NCBI GenBank assembly: GCA_944470555.2
Contig: OX104134.1
Span: 113,330,701 to 113,394,700, forward strand
From: Heterobilharzia americana
Lineage: Eukaryota; Platyhelminthes; Trematoda; Strigeidida; Schistosomatidae
Reading direction: 5' to 3'
DNA: 64,000 bases
Position 1 is the stretch's first letter, and every line of letters begins with the position of its first letter. The translations under genes and the position numbers were made by a program. Below the pieces are notes generated by a model that was not told where the DNA came from, did not search any database, and worked only from the letters and a program-made list of their open reading frames with translations. This document shows, piece by piece, positions 59,101-64,000 of this stretch.

Positions 59101-60295
59101 ATAATAAAGTCGTGAGTACAACATGGTTGGTAGTGATAACTCCAATACGTAAATCCGTCCTGGTTTTACTATGGCTCGGGTGAAGTAGTTCAATTGTTAA
59201 ATGGTGAAGACTCTATTATACCGAACATAACTGTTCCTCTGGTTTACAAGTATTGCTATAATTCCTGGATATTCTATCCTTTCACTGTACCATTTTAAAG
59301 TAAACTAATAAATTAAAGGTTTTTCGCTTTATATTGCTTTTGTTTATTTGTATGCTAGAGCCTTACCTACTTCAATAGTGCTATTTAATGTAGAAATGTT
59401 TCATATGACAAAAAGTGCTGTAAATTTGTCATGTACAATCTTTCACATGCATGCTAAGGATATTTATAAGACATGATTAGGGTTACACTGCTAAGATAAT
59501 CGGTGGCAAATACATAACACACAAGTTTACTGTAACATTACAAGTACCGAAAAAATAAATACAGACTAGTATTGGCCAATTGATTATATATATGTATATA
59601 CCCCGAAAATAACACTGAATAAACTTTGTGAAAACGGGGAATAATGACACGTGTATTATTCGGCACAATAAATAACAACATTAAAATTAATGATCGATAA
59701 TTTTGTTGGCAAGCAAGTATATACATGATAAAGCTTATTATTTATCTGATCAATGTTTGCATTCATAGAAAATGTTTCACATATCATGCATAAAAGGCCA
59801 CTAAGCAAAACGTCCTGGAGAATCAAAAAAGTTGACTTACAGATGCACACTGCCTACCTGACTATACAGCAGTGTGGTTGTTCAAAGTCAACTTCCAATA
59901 GTGTCACATTTTTGTAACGATGTATTTAAGCAAAAGCTCGAAAACAAACAGTCTTTTAATTCATCATTCTGAAGTTAGTTCTAAACGCTTATTAATTATG
60001 AGCTTGAGAATTGTTTCACAGTTTGCTAAATTATTATAGACTCTGGGATTAACTGAGGGATGAGAGACAAAAGCAGTGTGAACGAAAGATAAAGAATCCG
60101 TTCTAACAAGTTAACTGAAGTGAGAATAAAAACCAGATTACAATAACAAGTCTGTACGCAACCACTAGAGTATTTACTAAACAGAATAATACAATGGGGC
60201 TTTAGATCTAACAAAATATTCAGCTTCTATTTTTAGTGCGTCGTTTATACCACATGACTTTAGAGCAACAAGAAATTCACAGAACTTCTAACTGA
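59101..60295. other. AT-rich intronic sequence, nothing recognised
   Basis: No element, exon or RNA gene was seen. Confidence 0.4.
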
Positions 60296-61107
60296 CAAAA
60301 TCATCGTAGAACTTCGCACACAGATGTATCAGCTCGAATAGCCACACTTCACAGTAGTATACAAAAAAAATGTGGGCAGAAGAACAGTAACATCAAAGTA
60401 AACAAAGTTGTGTGAAAGAATAAGAAACTAAAAGATAAAGCTTAGTGTGAATATTCAAGCCTTAGAAGACACTAAAAAGTAAATACATCTACGCCACTGA
60501 AACCGACTTTCAGCCAGGTGACCAAGAATCCTCAACCACTGATTACCATCGTCTCGGCAACCCCAGGTTGGTACTCTACACTTCCCCATACATCTCAAAC
60601 CAACAGTCAGAGACTTCATGGACTGGTGTCTTACTCTGGCCACCCTGAAATTCCTTCCAACCTAATTCAACTCCCCTCCAGCATGGCATATGGAGGCAGG
60701 TAGTGGTGGTATGAAATGTGCAGTACATGTCCAACCTTCTCAGTCGACAAAGTTTCACAGCCTCATCAATCGACTTGTTTGTCTTGCCTAGTACCCTTCG
60801 CCTGACCTCAACATTGCAAACACGGTGATCCCACCAAACACGAGTAATGCTACCAAGACATCTGCGATCAAAACCTGGTAACCGCTTCATGTCTTCTACT
60901 TTTAACGACCATGTCTCACAGATACATAACAGGAGAGAAAGGACTACAGCGCAGTATAATCATCCTTTGATAAATAACCGGATATTTTGCAAGTCGGCAC
61001 CACAAATGACGCAAGTTGGTAAATGCCAAACGAGTCTTCTGTGTCTCAGCTGAGATTTCAACAGCAACCAGTCCGCTAGGGCTGATGAAACTCCCCAAGT
61101 AAGTGAA

Positions 61108-61368
61108 TTAGTCGACACATTTCATTTCACTCCCGATCCTCAGGTTGATAGTTATAGACCAGTATTTGGGGATCATTCTACATTTGAAAAGTGTGAGATG
61201 CATGTCAAACATACTCATATTTCTGGCCAGCGTGTCCAGAATACCCTTCATTTCGTCAGCACTTTCAACTAGTAGAATAATATCGTCTGCATACTCCAAT
61301 TCAACCAGATGACCTTCAGAGAGCAGACCAATCCCTGTCAAGTAACATTTACCTATGGTTATATCCAT
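61108..61368 (-). pseudogene. RTE-like RT palm with YADD
   Basis: 86-codon frame with LVELEYADDIILLVESADEM, then LARNMSMFDMHLTLFKCRM, the conserved text after the catalytic aspartates. It is the only RTE-like palm in the window with an intact YADD, but stops flank it on both sides. Confidence 0.75.
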
Positions 61369-62485
61369 TAGTACATCTATGACGAAGTTAAATAGGAACG
61401 GTGACAGTGGGAACCCCTAACGAACACCACTAGTTGCCGTCAACTCACATGACAACTCTTTGTAAGCCTTTAACATGGCTGCTGGAGTTCCAGTTTAGAG
61501 CTCTGATTAGCGTTATATACTTGCTCGGTACTCCCTTCACAGTCATATAATGTTGCAATACTTTACTGTCGATAGACCCAAATGCTGTCCTCAAATCAAC
61601 AAATATAGCAAGTGCCAACCATTAGTATGACTGTGTGATAGCTTCCCCAAATTCAAGAGAGTTGCAGGACTGACATCTGGGCGCTATTCAGATTTAGGCT
61701 GGATTTCAGGCAACTGAAACGTTGCTGAGGACCAGTTGAACTGTGCTTCAAAGTGTTCTGCACAACATCCTAGCCGCCCATTTTGCGAGGTCATCAGTAT
61801 CCCTTTTCTCGGTGATAGTTCCACTCACCACCGTCTTTTTCTTGTCGGTATCCTTAGAAAGCCTTAATAGTTGCCGAGTGCTACCCAACCCTGATGCCTT
61901 CTCCATCTCTTTTGATTTCGTCACCCACCACCGTTCGCAGATGACGCCAAGGTTATCTTATGTTAGAATTGCCTTCGCTCTTCATCGTGGTAAAAGGCAG
62001 CTGGAATCAGTCTTCACGTATCGATCAGTTCGGATGACGTCGCGGAAATCCATTGGCCTTTGCTAACCTTTAGATGTAGAGTACCAACTTTAGTCACAGT
62101 TATCTCATCAGCTGGCTGAATATAACTCTATGCGTTCTCAGGATAATCACCGCTGTCACGTTCAGATAAATGCTTAGCTACATCCTCTTTAATTGCGTAC
62201 TTGGCGACCTTATCTTGCCATCGAGTACAGATAGGTCTCACTGCCTCCCGTTTCTTAAGGCCAATAAGGCACAGACATACACGACCCCGCACTATTGTGT
62301 CATCGGAGTCCAAACAGGTACTCATGAAAGAGCGGCAATCCTCTACCGACCGTCTCCAACGATGGCTTATATCAATATAATTTACATGTGTTCATCGTTG
62401 GTTTGATGTCGGTGGACGTCATGTGAAATAGTATCTGGTACTGGCCAGAAACAAGTGATTGTCAGAACAAAATTGCAACAGAAGA

Positions 62486-62695
62486 TCACTTTTCTCGGTT
62501 CGTTGGGATCCTGTAAATACCTACGAGATGCTTTTCCGATTGGGTCAGCTTCCCTACTTGAGCGTTAAAGTCACCTGCCATTATGACTACATCCGAACCT
62601 TTTGTTTTCTGTAGTAATAATGACAGCTTTTTATGTAACTCATCTTTAGCACCATGCGAACTGCAGTCAGTGGAGGCATACGGGGGGGGGGTCAC
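62486..62695 (-). pseudogene. RTE-like APE endonuclease, catalytic segment
   Basis: 69-codon frame reading YASTDCSSHGAKDELHKKLS then VVIMAGDFNAQVG, the APE motif with the catalytic GDFN. A run of nine G at about 62681-62689 marks a likely frameshift site just upstream. Confidence 0.75.
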
Positions 62696-63825
62696 GAATA
62701 TCCACCGCTTAGTTTTACAATCTTGCTAGCTTTTACAGATCCATTTAGTCGAAAAACATATAGCCGGCTGTTGACGTGTATCAACTTAAGCACACTTTCT
62801 ACCTTACAACCCAATACTATGCCTACAAAAGCGAGTCTACGAGAGCCAGCCACTGCGTTTCCGCACACTCGTAAGGTGAATTTTGAGAATTCACAGAATG
62901 GCAAGGTGAGGTAAATCTAATAACCACACTTGAGTCCTTTATACTTGTCTTAGAGACATAGCACACATCCATGGCTAAAGATTCCAGGGTTTTGGCGAGC
63001 AATGCTTGCTGTCCGGTCTGGCATAGAGTTTAGACAGTCAAAGCTTCTACATGAACTCGATTGCAGGGTCTTAGGAGACTAAGATCGAGGTTTTGATGAC
63101 TTTGATTGTTCGCAGTGGTTGCATAGTGGGAGGTTGAGGAAGGCGTAAGAGGTCTAATAATAGTATCAGGAGGTGAAAGCAAAGTAGGAGTCAGAGTTGA
63201 GAAGGATAAGTAATGTTTGATTGGGTCTTGTGTACTACTGGAAGCGTGGGGGCGGTTGACACTTCCCAGCTGTCCACACCGTGGAAGGCTGTTTAAGGTA
63301 CCTGAAGGAGAAAACGATTTGTGTGACCGCATTGCCCATTGGATATCTGCTTGAGACCTGTCACACGCGACCTTTTACGGGTCGTTGTTTTGAGGTTTGG
63401 TTGTTCTAACGCAGGATAAAGAGAATCGATACCACTGGTGCCAGAAGACCGTGGGGCAGGAAAGATTGTGCTATTTTTGGGGTTGACCTTTTCTAACCCA
63501 TTCTCTTCACTGAGAAGGCAACATTAACGTGGCACTGCTCTCACCCCCCCCCCCTCCACCCATCCAGCTAGTAGCAGTACAACTTCGCCCTCAGACTCAC
63601 ATCGTAGTTTAGCAATTCACACTGTAACGGTAACTGTCTTCCGTCTCACCACTCACTACCCACTAGACGTTCCTTGCATCATAGGACCTCGATGGAACAA
63701 GCGTCCAACCAGTATACCTCGTTGGGTCATTGTGATGTGCAGGCCCAACCGCCACCCCAAAGTAGCAACTATCGGCTTCACTGAGTGATGCATAGCGAAA
63801 AAGAATGCAAATCTGAATAACTCAC

Positions 63826-64000
63826 CTGTGTAGTGAGATTGTATGATGTTAAAGACGTTGTGTGCAAACAAGTTAAATAAGGAGGACGCATGAAAGGCCA
63901 ACCAGGAGTAATAAGATCGATAGCTACCATCTCTTCTTCACACAGAAGGATTAGTATTTGAACAGGTCCACCTGCAGGTCCAATGGGAATCAAATCAATT
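63826..64000 (-). CDS. lgl: lgl exon 1 of this window (continues past the edge): LLCEEE blade
   Basis: The frame runs in from beyond 64000 and ends at donor CACAG|GTGAGT, phase 0. It encodes ILILLCEEEMVAIDLITPGW then PFMRPPYLTCLHTTSLTSYN, matching the Lgl signature L-I-L-L-C-E-E-E-L-V-V-I-D-L-Q-T-x-G-W-P and P-P-Y-L-A-x-L-H-x-S-A-I-T. Tomosyn has a different text at this place. The N-terminal propeller must lie beyond the window. Confidence 0.94.

Larger units (their letters stand above)
60300..63775 (-). mobile_element. RTE/SR2-like element, near full-length but decayed
   Basis: Minus strand from 63775: GC-rich 5' untranslated region to about 63030, then the endonuclease (GTLCQTGQQAALARTLES-like text at about 63020, VVIMAGDFNAQVGKLTQSEK at about 62580), linker, RT (LVELEYADDIILLVES at about 61300 with an intact YADD), KARLAFTNLRHLW, the ETW block and FDRRCLGSITRVWWDHRV, then the 3' untranslated region ending near 60300. 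Frameshifts and stops throughout. Its 5' end is about 50 bases from the lgl exon 1 donor. Confidence 0.82.

Noticed and set aside
1..64000. CRISPR arrays, prokaryotic operons, rRNA or intact tRNA genes
   Set aside because: Repeats are either microsatellites or transposon copies without regular unique spacers; no rRNA text or full cloverleaf was seen; exon-intron structure shows a eukaryote.

Overview
The window reads as a piece of a schistosome (blood fluke, Trematoda) nuclear genome. It is AT-rich, has long introns, and most of its recognisable sequence is retrotransposon debris of the kinds known from Schistosoma: APE-type non-LTR elements (RTE/SR2-like), Penelope-like elements with GIY-YIG endonucleases, and tRNA-derived SINEs carrying hammerhead ribozymes. 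There are no bacterial operons, CRISPR arrays or rRNA genes. Species cannot be fixed from the sequence alone.

Host genes. (1) The right-hand 25 kb (39.3 kb to the window edge) holds a minus-strand gene for the polarity protein Lethal giant larvae (LLGL family, WD40). Five exons are secure (63826-64000, 51867-52196, 45908-46060, 41540-41752, 41129-41418) and a sixth is probable (39279-39433). Splice phases match wherever neighbouring exons are both present. About 270 residues of the family, between exons 3 and 4, are not found; that intron contains a 229-base assembly gap. (2) Two plus-strand exons at 35529-35610 and 36386-36532 encode the C-terminal end of a class I cyclic-nucleotide phosphodiesterase. 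The codon for the family's invariant active-site glutamine reads TAG. Two other plus-strand exon candidates (30794-30912, 34826-34904) are of unknown identity.

Region by region. 0-2.1 kb: AT-rich with a Penelope-like GIY-YIG relic. 2.2-9.8 kb: two copies of a defective non-LTR family (called family A here), a SINE pair, a decayed Penelope-like element and a (TA)n tract. 9.8-21.3 kb: mostly unrecognised AT-rich DNA with one family A copy (15.1-16.7 kb), a decayed SINE pair and trinucleotide repeats. 21.3-25.0 kb: a non-LTR 5' fragment, the best-preserved Penelope-like element, and a SINE. 25.2-28.4 kb: an inverted, near-full-length family A copy. 28.4-36.6 kb: unrecognised DNA, a Penelope-like fragment inside inverted repeats, RTE debris, a SINE and the phosphodiesterase exons. 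36.6-39.2 kb: nothing recognised. 39.3-64 kb: the lgl exons, with introns filled by RTE-like copies in both orientations, one more family A copy, a perfect foldback SINE with an intact hammerhead core, and a 1.6-kb near-identical direct duplication whose left copy ends at the gap.

The most unusual points are the TAG at the phosphodiesterase invariant glutamine, the 87-bp perfect SINE palindrome that includes a hammerhead fold, the family A copies that share the same inactivating changes yet carry pentanucleotide arrays of differing length at fixed sites, and the signs that the lgl locus is partly misassembled.
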